Shown one piece after another: positions 25,632-36,059 of a DNA stretch of 64,000 bases (positions are counted from its first letter, which is position 1; each line of letters starts with the position of its first letter). The position numbers were made by a program, and so were the translations under genes. The notes under the pieces were generated by a model, which was not told where the DNA came from, did no database searches, and worked only from the letters and a program-made list of their open reading frames with translations. This stretch comes from Phytoseiulus persimilis (Eukaryota; Arthropoda; Arachnida; Mesostigmata; Phytoseiidae): assembly GCA_037576195.1 (NCBI GenBank), contig CM075104.1, positions 20,476,211 to 20,540,210 of the forward strand, in the 5' to 3' direction.

Positions 25632-25937
25632 TCACGAATGCCATCGCGATGGAAAGTTCACCATTATTGCAGTTGGTCTTTTGGTAACATTGAACCAGAT
25701 GAGGTTGAACCAGAGTGTTTCATTCTTGGGCGATAGAGCCGCTTGGGCTGTGGTTTTCAAGTCGCGTGAATTCGAGAAGATCTTGTTCCCGTCGAAACCT
25801 TGCCCAGTGATTTGATCGGAAAAGTCGGGTCGCTCTCGGTTGCGTTCGAAGAATGCTCCTGAATAGGATGGGCGAGCCTCGACCCGATTCCCATGATAAA
25901 ACTTGGCCATTCTTGGGTACCCATACCGGGCCCACAT
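25632..25937 (-). CDS. unassigned ORF, 101 aa
   Basis: ATG-initiated frame, basic and aromatic-rich, beginning MWARYGYPRMAKFYHGNR. The N-terminal GY-x-x-x-AKFY is faintly like P2X receptors, but the rest does not follow that family. It may be a chance frame. Confidence 0.15.
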   Translation of the reverse strand: MWARYGYPRMAKFYHGNRVEARPSYSGAFFERNRERPDFSDQITGQGFDGNKIFSNSRDLKTTAQAALSPKNETLWFNLIWFNVTKRPTAIMVNFPSRWHS

Positions 25938-26235
25938 TGAGACAAATCACAGATCCAATATTGAAAGACTTCTCATAAGCATTATATTCCGGGACTACCT
26001 ATTACTGTATAGCTTGCTCGGCTCCACCTCTACATCGAATGAATAGCCACAGATGAGACTTCATCCGCTGAGTGAGAAGCAATCGGTTGACTCCAAAGAA
26101 AAGAGCACCACGAGAGCAATGGCTGAAAAACGGCAATCGATCACTAGCTCCAGCCTCAGCTGCCTTTGTGGATCCGAGTTTCGAACGATCAGGTAATCAC
26201 TGCCATCTTTTGAGTTGAAGCTAGATTCGACTACG

Positions 26236-26413
26236 CGTGCTATACACCCTGGACGTCGCCGCGAATAGATTCATTACTGATCTGAGAGAGGTATACTTTC
26301 CTAAGTTGACAAATGCGAGGAAATGCGAGATAACGTTTCCGGGACTAAAGACAATCACAATTTTTTTTGACACCTCAACTAGCAACACAATTCTGACCAG
26401 CTGCACTTCGTGA
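26236..26413 (+). CDS. C-terminal exon-like fragment related to the 24906 ORF
   Basis: A frame beginning after an AG near 26235 runs to TGA at 26411-26413. It contains LYTLDVAANRFITDLREVYF, then KLTNARKCE, and ends FPGLKTITIFFDTSTSN plus a few residues. The LT-x-x-K-x-C block and the terminal I-x-x-F-x-D-x-S pattern parallel the end of the 24906 protein. An upstream frame from an ATG at 26052 (MAEKRQSITSSSL further in) could be its first exon, but the splice phases do not fit simply. The last 35 bases overlap the TMEM268 final exon in antisense. Confidence 0.25.
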
Positions 26414-28541
26414 GGGGTTTGAATCGAAGATGCTCCTCAATGAATTGGCATGGGCATCGAGCCATTGCACAATGTCTCGGGGGTGCGGGCGGAGGCGGTT
26501 CCGAGAATCCATCCGGGTGCACTGGGACGCTCAGATCTAAGCGTTTTCGTACGAATTCCTTCACCCACCGCTGACTATATCGCAGGAGAAGTTTTTCGGC
26601 GGTTTTCTGTAAGAAAAAGCCGGGATTTCGTAACTCATCTTGACACAAGCTCACGCGGTGGCGTCCTTCTTGTCTCTGTCTTGCAGAGCTGGGAGGAATA
26701 TATCTAACTCACTTCTGTGCGAGCCACGCGCTCTGTCACAGAGCCTCTCGTGATTATGATCTCCTCCTGATCAAGGTCCATTCTAGACCTGACTATGGGA
26801 TTTTCGATGGGCTGATTTATTGAATCGGCTTTTTGCTGATTCTCGAGCATGAGCGACAAGTATTTCTGTAATCAAAAGCGAAAAATTCATCAACATCAGA
26901 GCGACCGAAGAGCCGGACGGAAACTAAATGTCCAGATGTTTCCAATGTCATGGATTCTGAGCTGACTTACTAGACAAGGTTCTATTTCAAAATTGATGAA
27001 AATGAGATGAACTTTGTGGCACGAAAGCTTTCCCCGATCGTCTAGGCCGAGGATGATGTTGTGTTTGAAGAGTATGCTGTTCACATGAGCCATACATCTC
27101 TCTAACAAATGATACAGCTGAGGAACGCACAGATAGTTCTTAGAGGTGATTCCCATCCTACGCAACCTCATTGCGCAAGGTACGATGACTCTCTACGTGA
27201 AATCGTCTCCCAATTCTTGGATTTACCTTGAACTTGAGCCACATGCAGACAAAGATGCCAGTTGCGTTCACAACGAGCCAGAATACCCCTCCACCAAACA
27301 GAGCCAAGCCTTTCGTTCCTGGAATAAGTCGAAAACTCAGCAGATTAGTTTGGAACTTCATGGTACTTCTCATCAATCGGAAAGTCGGATCGCAGACGCA
27401 ATATTGTACGGAGCTCCGATCGAGATCGGAGAACCCGATTTTATGGATCCTGAAGCTGACATTTTATCCACTGACCGGAGAACAAGAGGCCGAACAGGAT
27501 GAAGAACCCGAGTATCATCCACAGAAGGAGGATTCGTTTGTAGAAGACGTTATACAACGTGAATCTGACATCATTGGTCAGAACTTGCAGGGCGAGAACA
27601 TAATCTTCTACAGTGATCTGTGAGGCATTAATTCCAAACTTGTAGCTGTCCTTCGCCGACATGCTGGATCAGCTAAATAATTCACTTTGGAAGCCTGATT
27701 CGAAAAGAGCTCACTGTGAGATTCGTATCCATGATTTCTTCCGGAACCAGGTTTGGCTGAAACTTCGCGCGAGTCACCCAGGCACAACTCTTGTTCGTGG
27801 GAAGAACGGTGCAAATGACATCACCATTGACTGGAATTTTCAAAGCGCTAATTATTCTGCCGAAAGAGATCCGAATGTTCGAGGGCCGAGGACCTGGAAA
27901 TGGCTTGAAACATTGAAACAAACTCACCGAGCTTGTCCTCCGCATCTGTTTTTCTCGTGAAATGAGACACTCCAGCATTGAATGGGGATGACATCGCCGG
28001 GGCCGGGATCACGGGACTCCTCGGAGGCGATGGCCGAAGAGCGGTCGAATCAATCCGAATCGCTGAGAAATCAATCATACGAGTGAATGATTGCACCAAT
28101 CATCAATGCACGGGAACGCATGCCCTGCAGCGTGTCGAGCCATTCGACATGAATGAGTAACCCGCCTTCCCACACCGTTGATCCGATCGACTCTCGCTTC
28201 GCTTATCAATATAGTGGCCCATCCCCAGACAAATGTTGATGCGGTCGGGTACGAAATTGGGAGTGAAATGAATCCTGACGCCGTAGAATACTCGCCCACT
28301 ACACACCTGACTCGGCGCCTCTGTAGACGGCCGTTTCGTCTTTAGCTTTCCTGTCACCGCCCTCCTTAACGGCAACCACCTCCATGAGACTTGGCTGGAT
28401 CGTTGCCGCTTCCTCTTCCTGGGCTCCGTCGAATTTGACCCAAGGGGTTCCCTTCCCATTTTTCGGCTTTTCAGGAAACGGCGGACTTGTACTCGTAACC
28501 TTGGCGTCGACCGGATCCACGCTGCCAGACTCAGACATCAT
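26379..28541 (-). CDS. TMEM268: TMEM268 homolog, 433 aa
   Basis: Eight exons in phase: 28541-28307, 28062-27928, 27893-27778, 27650-27476, 27318-27227, 27138-26971, 26865-26713, 26606-26379. The N-terminal about 150 residues are low-complexity and cytosolic. The core aligns by recall with human TMEM268: PVNGDVICTVL (human GQVLTVL), ITVEDYVLAL, then two adjacent membrane spans (ILLLWMILGFFILFGLLFSG and LALFGGGVFWLVVNATGIFV). These are followed by the HNIILGLDDRG and VHLIFINFEIEPC blocks. The C-terminus has CPCQFIEEHL, matching the human CPCQLIEAYI. Human TMEM268 is a poorly characterised two-span protein reported to interact with integrin beta 4. Exon 4 has an alternative acceptor (27663), and a short extra exon near 26690 is possible. 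Confidence 0.85.
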
Positions 28542-29272
28542 CTGTCAAGGAAGAGACATCAATCGATCTTCTTCCTTCCCGGCGAACCTTCAAACCGGTG
28601 ACCGTGCAATGACTATGGGAATTCAGCGAAAACATGAGCTCAAAGCATCAGCAGTCGCTCGGAAATGCAAAAGCGTGTCATCGAATGTCGAATCACACCA
28701 TTGTGAGTGACGATACGCTTAGATTCCAGATATTTTTTGGGTGACGATTCCTCCCAGATCGTCGAGCGAAGAATTCTCGAATCGATGCCAAGAGAGGAAA
28801 TTACGATCAAACGCCTAGCTAGAGAGAAATAATTGAGTCAATGATGCAGGGAGAATTCGATGTGATGATTGAATGCACATATTTCGAACTGCATAATGAT
28901 TCTGTGTGACGCTCTGGTCGGATCCGCATGATATCGTCGTTTGCTCAGCTTGCTAGTGCCATTGTTAACGGATCGCGACGAGCGATGGAGTGATGACAAC
29001 ATCTATAGAACTTTCGATGCCCACTGCTGCCATATCGGCCGTTTGCTGGAATCTTTTGCTCGACCGGAGTATGAAATTTTTTGGTCTTATCCATGCGATC
29101 CTCTCCGAGGTTGAGCCGTTTCCGCCGCCACGCAAAGGTGCAAGACCTCTGAGCCCGACGTAGGCATGAATATAACGAGGTAGAGTTCCGGAGGCACATC
29201 CAACTCTTCGCTAAACGCCCTAAATGCAGACCATCTGATTCCTCAGGAGCGTTTCTCGATCGGCTCTGTCTG

Positions 29273-29296
29273 ACTGGCTGGCTGGCTGGCTGGCTA
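29273..29296 (+). repeat. (CTGG)n microsatellite
   Basis: About five to six tandem CTGG units. The reverse-complement unit recurs at 30429-30449. Confidence 0.85.
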
Positions 29297-30428
29297 AGGG
29301 ACCAACTGTTTCAAAGGCTGGGCGCACCTAGCATGGACAAAGCAATCCTACTTCTCCACGATGCAATCACGGGTTCGAATCATGCGACCGTGTGTTTCAA
29401 AAGCCCATTAGCAGCCTCAACCGACCTTGCTCATCCAGACGGCTTTTCTCACACGACAACTGGACCTCCTTTCAGTCATGGGAGCTTCCGCAAGCTCGAT
29501 GAGCACCCCGCATGGGGAGTCACGAGAGCGGACGCCTCTCACTGCAGCGCATCAGGGAGAACATGTAGAATCATTAGGAGCACTAACCGTGAACGAAACT
29601 TCTCGGAACTGTCTTTCCGGTATATAACCTGAGTTCGGGCACGCGAGAGGTCAACTCATGAGAGTTATCGCGTTTGCATATCCGCAATTCGCAAATAAGC
29701 AAGCGCTTGTGTAAAACTTTCCGTGCCCTCGAATTCGATTGATTTCATCTCCGCACATCCAACTCGAGCGTCCACAGCGCCATTCAGTCATGCGAGATAT
29801 ACGGCCCGAGGGCAGAGTGTACTCGTGAACAGTCTCGTGTTCGAATTCGATTGAGAAATCTCTCGGATATCAATTCTCCAAGGAAGTCTCCTCCCGACTT
29901 TCCATCAACCACGGTTGCACCATCAACGGTCAGCTGGTGTCACCCACTCGAACTCTAGAAATTGGTTCCATCACGATCCAAACAGAAAATCTGAACGGGA
30001 ATACGAATAGGTGCTTGTGAGAACTCCACAGATTTCATGAGTCCATACCTTCGCTCATCAATAGACAGTAGTTTACGGGGGACAACCAGCACAAATCGCC
30101 GCGAACATCATCTGGAACCCGGAGCAGATTCACATCTTGACCCGGTCGATTCCTGAACTTCCCACTGTCCGCTGGTCGGCGTTGGGTAGTTGTGAGACTA
30201 CAAGTTACACTCAGCCGTCGTTCTTAGTCGTAGTTGTCGCCCGCTTCGCTGGTCCGAGAGCGAGCCTAGGAGAGCAGAGCGTTGAAACTCATGGGAGGCC
30301 ACCGCTGCCGCCACTGCAAGCACCGCCGTTACCACCATATAGACAAGAGACAACACCAGCACGAGCGGACCCGATACTAGAGAAAGAGGAGCGCCGTCAA
30401 ATGCTGCGGCCGAAATCAAACTGAATAC

Positions 30429-30449
30429 CAGTCAGCCAGCCAGCCAGCC
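30429..30449 (+). repeat. (CCAG)n microsatellite, inverse of the 29273 repeat
   Basis: Four to five tandem CAGC/CCAG units, complementary to the run 1.1 kb upstream. Confidence 0.85.
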
Positions 30450-31009
30450 TTGACGACGAACGGAATGACGGCGGCGCGCTGAAGACCCATACAGGACCGA
30501 AAACCTCCTTCTGTATCGCTTGATGGCATTCGAGCCTGAAACTGAAAATCTGGGGAGATATAAGACCCAACGTCGTAATGATGACGACAGCTTCCGAAGT
30601 AACATGTGTGTCATAACTTGGCACATCAGTCAGCGTAAGAAGGGAGACCCGCCCCAGCCGACTGGAGAACCGCGGATTGCTGCTTCGTAGTGAAGCTTAG
30701 CTTAGGAACGAACCGAATCTGGGGAGTAGGGTCTCACCTGCGTTGGGATTATACTAGCGAGGACGTGATTTCCGCGCTGAACCTGATGAAATGACACCGA
30801 GATCGGAAGCTTTGCGAAAACATGCTGAGAACCAGGGGGAGGACAGATACCATGGCGCATATTTCGCCCACTCTTCATGTTCAGATCAAAGGGGTACGAT
30901 CTATTGGTGGCGGAAACTGGCACTGTAATTGACGACTTCAGGGCAGCACTCCTGGAAATTTTCCGTGTCGCGGCTAGCCTGGCCCTGCAGAAGGAGGAAT
31001 GTTCTCCCC

Positions 31010-31466
31010 ATGAGCGGGGACAAGCTCTTCAGGATCATTGACTGGTTCCAGAACGACGGGTTGATCGTGGTTCAAGTCGTGCATGACTCCAACTCGGGGA
31101 AGCTATTGAGGTGAATCCGGGATGCTGCAAGGCTATCCGTGGGATGACTCCTGGAATATTTGAAGAAACAATGAAAGTCGTCCAATCCTCTCGAAAATCC
31201 AGTGGAAGCGGTGCCAAATCTCTTGGGATATTCCAGAATGACTGTTAGAAGTTCTCCCGAAACCCTGCCGACTGCGTCTCTAAACTACCATATCTTCAGG
31301 TCTCCCCGGGAGTCCGAAATCGTTGGATCATGTCGTTGACGGGCAACGGAACCTCGAGGAGGGGCATGATGAAGGGGAAATCGACAATATTCTAGACTCT
31401 GGCTCATTCGAATCGATCAGATATTCACCATTACTGAGTCTCCATTTCCGGCACCACCCGGCTTAA
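31010..31466 (+). CDS. possible two-exon hypothetical gene fragment
   Basis: Piece one, 31010-31110, reads MSGDKLFRIIDWFQNDGLIV and on to SGKLL before an AG|GTGAAT donor. Piece two begins after a TTCAG acceptor at 31299 and runs to TAA at 31464-31466; it contains GSPKSLDHVVDGQRNLEEGH and an acidic stretch. The phases of the two ends differ by one base, so either a small exon lies between or they are unrelated. No family recognised. Confidence 0.2.
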
Positions 31467-31733
31467 AAACACCGCAATGCCTAGGCAAGCAATGATCGGG
31501 GCGCCGCGGAACCCACGATCGGGAGTCATACCGTCGTCTGAGTTACGTCTGGTCTGAGCGACCCATACATGGGCTCAATCCAGATTCTTAGGAGGCGAAT
31601 TCTTATCGAATTCGAATCTGATCCTCATTCTTTCTCCTGGGAGGAGAAACTCACAAAGGTGAAACCCTCTGTTTCGCAAAAGGAACTGTGGAAGCGAGAG
31701 AAGGAAAAATGACCAAGGGGAAAGATAGGAGAG

Positions 31734-31960
31734 CTATGGAAAAGAAAAATCAACCACGACCCACATGAGTGGGAAATTCAGCTGGAGTCTAGGGCTCATA
31801 TAGATAATATTCACCGAAAGAAAACTGAGGCTCATCATCCGGAAGATGCGAGAGGTTCGGGAGAGTTCGTGATTAAACCTCAGAGAGAAGACCTGAGAGG
31901 GAAGGGCATTCCACAGAAGAGGTAAGCGAGGGAACAAGGTAGATATACTCGAGTATTCTC
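31734..31960 (-). mobile_element. C-terminal remnant of a LINE-type reverse transcriptase
   Basis: The minus-strand frame reads TLFPRLPLLWNALPSQVFS and continues RFNHELSRTSRIFR. The pattern F-x-R-x-x-x-LWN-x-LP-x-x-V is common at the C-terminal end of non-LTR retrotransposon ORF2 proteins. No polymerase catalytic motif was found upstream on that strand, so this would be a 5'-truncated relic. Confidence rests on one short motif. Confidence 0.35.
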
Positions 31961-33493
31961 AAGTTCTCAAACAAGGTCCAAGCAGAATTACAAGATGACG
32001 GCATGACATCTGGTCGTCCTGAGAATATCGCGACGAGGCGGTAGGATGAAGAGCGCGGCCTGTTACAGTTCTTGAAGCACTCGCTGGCACCGGACGGAGG
32101 GCCGCACTAACTCATCAATGATTCCCCCTGACTCCCAGTCTTTCCGGTCAGGAATAGGAGGTGACCTCCCTGGCCTTCGGTACCGGCGGTCGAGCAACCT
32201 GCGGCACCTGACCAAATAGGCGGTTTATGGGAGGAGAAGAAACTTCGGAGCGAGCGATCTCCAGCTCGCCAGATATCATCACTAGGGCAACCTCCCCCCA
32301 AAAAGTCAGAGTATAATATCGAGCACTTGTCTAGGAACAACGCTGTTCCGGAAAGTTATCATAAAGATCCTCGGTGTCGTAATGTTCCCCTGGTGGACGT
32401 GTCGGACCGTATACTCGAGAAGATCCCAAGGGACAAGAAGCATTTTAGAGCTCACTTCCGATGAATCAAGAGCTGCACATGGCGCCGCCGATGGTGAACG
32501 CCCCAGGGCCCCGAGCATGCAGGTGCACGAGCTGTATCACAGGTACGATACCCAATGATTCAGCGGAGGAATTCCGCTCCCTGTGTTGTGCAGACTCGGA
32601 ATCCTCCAATCGCTGATCACCTACCGATGCCATCTCGCGCATAAACACGCACAAGGCTCAGGGGCTGGTGAACACCTGTTTTACGAAATTCGAGAACCTG
32701 GGAATGACATGGTCAGAGAGACCTCAGCAGAGTGGCTGTCCCGAAACACGTGGGCTCCGTCGGGGAATCGATAGTTTGAGGCTGCTCAGCTTCGAACGTG
32801 CAAGACAATCGGAAGTTTGCCGTGCTTACTGATTTTGCACCCCGAACATGGAGCTCGGTTCGCTTAGCAGCCATCAATCAAATGGGCGAACCAGTTGCGG
32901 ATACAGGAATGGCTCAGCTGGGTGTTCTGGAAGCTTCCCGAAGTTTTGTGGACCGAATTCGCAGTTCTGAGGTGTGGAGATCACGTCGGGAATCAACGGA
33001 CACGATTAGATTCCCGCCTTGGGATCTGTTTGTGATCGTCCCCAGAGATGAAACCGCAGATCGACGTCGTGTGCCACTGGTGGCCCGCAAAAGAATCAGT
33101 GATGGGAAGGTGGGGTGAAAATGGCAGCAGAGAATGCTCCACGATCAGCTGAAGCCAGCTACAGCGATGAGAACAGTTCATCTGTCTCGCCTGACCCCTG
33201 CATGATGAAGGCGCGCATTCCCGTTTTCCGGTTGAAGGAATATGTCCGGTCGCTGGCTGGAGAGGGTTCGGTAATCACCGATGGAAGGATCTACGTCTCT
33301 CCTTCTTCTACATTCAATACTCCTGCGATGTTTCTTTCCATACTAATCTGAGCCATGCAGAGGAGCTTTTCATGTTGCATGAATTCTCGTAAGGCCTGCA
33401 AAGGGCATGGAAGGACTTGACGGAGGGGCGCGGCTATCCTTGGCCCATTCGACGCAAGGAAGGGGGATGGAGCTGGGGGGCGGGGGGAAACCT

Positions 33494-33507
33494 GGGGGGG
33501 GGGGGGG
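33494..33507 (+). repeat. poly-G tract inside a G-rich block
   Basis: Fourteen consecutive G, flanked within 33477-33530 by further G runs of four to six. It could form G-quadruplex structures. Confidence 0.85.
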
Positions 33508-34447
33508 TTCCTGGGGAGGGGGCGCAAGCATCGACGAAAAGGGGACCCGAGGGCGATGCTGCTTCGATGCTGGGCGGGCGCTTGCTAGCCCACGAGCTCG
33601 CAAGAGCCGGAATTCAGACTAGGGATATCGATCTTTCCCATTCGAGAATGCGCTACCCGTTCATGTTCCAGCTGCGTTCCGTCGCAAACCCGTTTTGAGC
33701 CCAGCTATGACGAACCGCGGCTTTTTCGGCCAATGGAAGGTTTCGATGTCTTCGTTCTTTTCCTCCGACAACGGTCAAGAGCCGCCTGGTATTTTGTCGA
33801 AATATTGTTGAACTCGTTCCGCTGGACGATGCGAGATATGTTCTAGTGCATGCTCCTTGGGGAATTTCGGGATTGCTTCGAAGTGTGTTTTTCGTTGTCC
33901 TTTTACAATCGGTCGCTATGACCTGTTGAGCCATCTTTCATGCCCCCACAGAACGGAATCTCCTCATGGTACTGAGACCACAGCAGCAGCCACAAAGCTT
34001 TAGGCTCAAAGCTGTCTTCCGAACCGATCTTGATGAGTTTGAGCAGGAAGCTTCCGATCACGAGCAGCACACCGTTCCACCGTGGCGAGGAAAGCGACAT
34101 CAACCCCTCAAAAATATTCCGATCATCCCCTGGGGGATATAATTGTCAGAAGCCGGGTTTTATAAAGACCCGAGAGATCTTCGCTGGGATCTACGTCCGA
34201 ATCGCCGAAACTCATGGGACGCCAGAGGGTTGGAACCCTGATTTTCAATCAGTTATCACAGCTACGCTTCAAAGCTCGAAACCGAAGGATTTGAAGCGAG
34301 CCAAGCCCTGAAACTTCGATTTGAAGAGCTCCTGACTCGTCCGAATCAAGAGCTTCCAGGACTCTTCGGTCTCGAACTTGATGCGTAACGACTGAGGGAG
34401 TTCAAATCGCATGCGAAACAGTAGAGCCTTGATTCGTGGAACTTTTT

Positions 34448-34453
34448 TTTATT
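34448..34453 (-). promoter_or_regulatory. RpS3A poly(A) signal
   Basis: AATAAA on the minus strand 46 bases past the stop codon, giving the short 3' UTR usual for ribosomal protein genes. Confidence 0.8.
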
Positions 34454-34498
34454 ACCCCAAGAGCGAATCTCGACGAGATATTCTCCCCATCGTCGGTC

Positions 34499-35895
34499 CT
34501 AGACGGTATCGAGCACTGGGGGCTCGTAGTCGTCGGGGCGATCCACAGCCATACCGTCGGCAGTCTTGGCTCCGGAGGATCCCTTGGAATCACCGTGAAG
34601 CTCGAGGAGCTTGCTCATGTCGAACTTGGGCTTCTTGAGCACCTTGACCTTCCGGATGAGCACGTCATGGAGGGGGAAGGTAACGTTGCAAGCTTTCTCG
34701 ATGTCTTTTCCGATGGACTCAGGGATCAGCTTGCTGACGACGTCCTTCAGATCGCAGGATGACACCTCGCGCTGAATGATCTCGACCATCCTGCGGCGGA
34801 TGGTACGGACCTGAGCGTGTTGGGCGTAGCAAGTCTTCTTGACTTGGCTTTGGGTCTTCTTCGTGAAACCGATGCAGAAGAGCCGCAGAACGAATCCGTC
34901 GGTGGTACGGACATCAACCTGAGCCTCGATCAGAGTCTGCCATTTCTTGACCATAGAGCGGAGCTTGTCGGTCGTCAAGTCCATCCCGTGGAAGTTTGTA
35001 AGGCAGTGCCTGCCCTGTACTTCCTCGCAGACGAGCCTACGGAGAGGAGAGGCTTCATTATGCATTCATCACGGATGAGCACGAGCTCGAAGCGATTCCA
35101 ACTGAGACGAGGAGCGAAAACGGCATTTGAGCTCCGGAAAGAAGACGAGGAACTCACTTGAATTTCCTGAAAGCATCCTCGTTGTTGTTCAAGTCAGCTT
35201 GGGAAACCTCGTATACGCGACCCTTAAGGCCGTCCGAGGCGATTTTGGTTCCCTGCGTACGGTTCACAAGAGTCTTTCCAACATTGCGGATTTGGAACAT
35301 GGAGGGAGCCTTCACATCGTACCAATCTTTGCGAGTGAACGGGTCCACACTGCAATGGGAAGCCGGTAGCCATTAAAAACTGACACTTCAAAGCTGCCTC
35401 TTCGCGAGAGAGAGCCTAACTTGACATCAACACCTCGTTTCACCACGCGCCCGATTCATCGAACTCATAAGGCCGCGATACGCAGCGCCATGATTCCCGA
35501 GGAGCGAGGACTCAACCTTCACGTCCACGTTTCACAGTTCACATTCGAAATCGCTCGGATGTTCCATGCCCACGACGAGGCAGTGAGCGCGGTCCTCCCC
35601 TCGAATCACCACCTGCACCGCCCTGGACCCTCCACTAGATAACAGCGAGAGTGTTCCCGAGAATCACGTAGAATAAGCCAGTGTGCACCTCACATGGAAC
35701 ATGAGCGAGCAAGCCTATGCTCGAAAACATCCACGCAAATCACAGGCGTCCAGTGGCAAGTTGTCGTGGAATAACATCGTAAACTCCGACTGAGAGCCCA
35801 GGGTAGCGACTGATATACATTTCAGTCACTTACATCTTCTTCTTCAGGCCTTTTTTGCCTCCTTTTGAAAGTCCCTTGTTCTTTCCAACCGCCAT
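34499..35895 (-). CDS. RpS3A: 40S ribosomal protein S3a (eS1), 263 aa
   Basis: Three exons: 35895-35834, 35349-35158, 35036-34499, with phase 2 at both junctions, giving 263 residues (human 264). It begins [20 protein letters not shown]. The conserved blocks are [64 protein letters not shown], and the terminal [10 protein letters not shown]. eS1 sits on the 40S platform near the mRNA exit and takes part in initiation. A pyrimidine tract just upstream (35918-35910 on the minus strand) fits a 5'-TOP mRNA. It is divergent from TMEM185. Essentially certain. Confidence 0.98.
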
Positions 35896-35925
35896 GTTGC
35901 TGCTCGTACGGGAAAAGACCGGAAC
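35896..35925 (-). promoter_or_regulatory. RpS3A 5' UTR with TOP-like pyrimidine tract
   Basis: Minus-strand TCTTTTCCC at 35918-35910, about 15 bases before the ATG. Ribosomal protein mRNAs usually start at such a tract, which couples translation to TOR signalling. Confidence 0.5.
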
Positions 35926-36030
35926 GAGGCGCGGATGTTTGGTTGAAGCCTCGATTCCGAAACCACTCACGCTCGAAAGGTTTCGGTACCGGATGCCGGA
36001 AACCGGAAGCTCATTTCTCGTTCATATCGG

Positions 36031-36059
36031 ATGAATGACTTTTTTTTCATGTCGGGGAG
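36031..36059 (+). other. possible first coding exon of TMEM185
   Basis: ATG at 36031 opens MNDFFFMSG and ends in AG before a GTCGAA donor, phase 2, which would join the 38249 exon and complete a Ser codon. The family starts with MN and has a Ser just before the first span. The donor is weak and the peptide is shorter than usual, so this is only a candidate. Confidence 0.25.

Larger units (their letters stand above)
28560..34440. other. gene-poor region between TMEM268 and RpS3A
   Basis: No firm gene in about 5.9 kb. It holds weak plus-strand exon candidates (31010-31110, 31300-31466), a minus-strand LINE-like fragment (31734-31960), two oppositely oriented GGCT-type microsatellites, and a G-rich tract at 33477-33530. 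A Pro-rich plus-strand frame at 30280-30424 and its hydroph­obic antisense frame are probably composition effects. Confidence 0.5.

Noticed and set aside
25632-25937. P2X receptor-like start GY-x-x-x-AKFY on the minus strand
   Set aside because: The expected following P2X motifs and a second membrane span are absent; kept only as an unassigned ORF.
29330-29400. GGTTCGAATC resembling a tRNA B box
   Set aside because: The bases flanking the T-loop do not form a stem and the acceptor ends do not pair, so it is not a tRNA.
30198-30419. Hydrophobic minus-strand frame like a membrane protein
   Set aside because: It mirrors a Pro/Ala-rich plus-strand stretch; no exon context on either strand.
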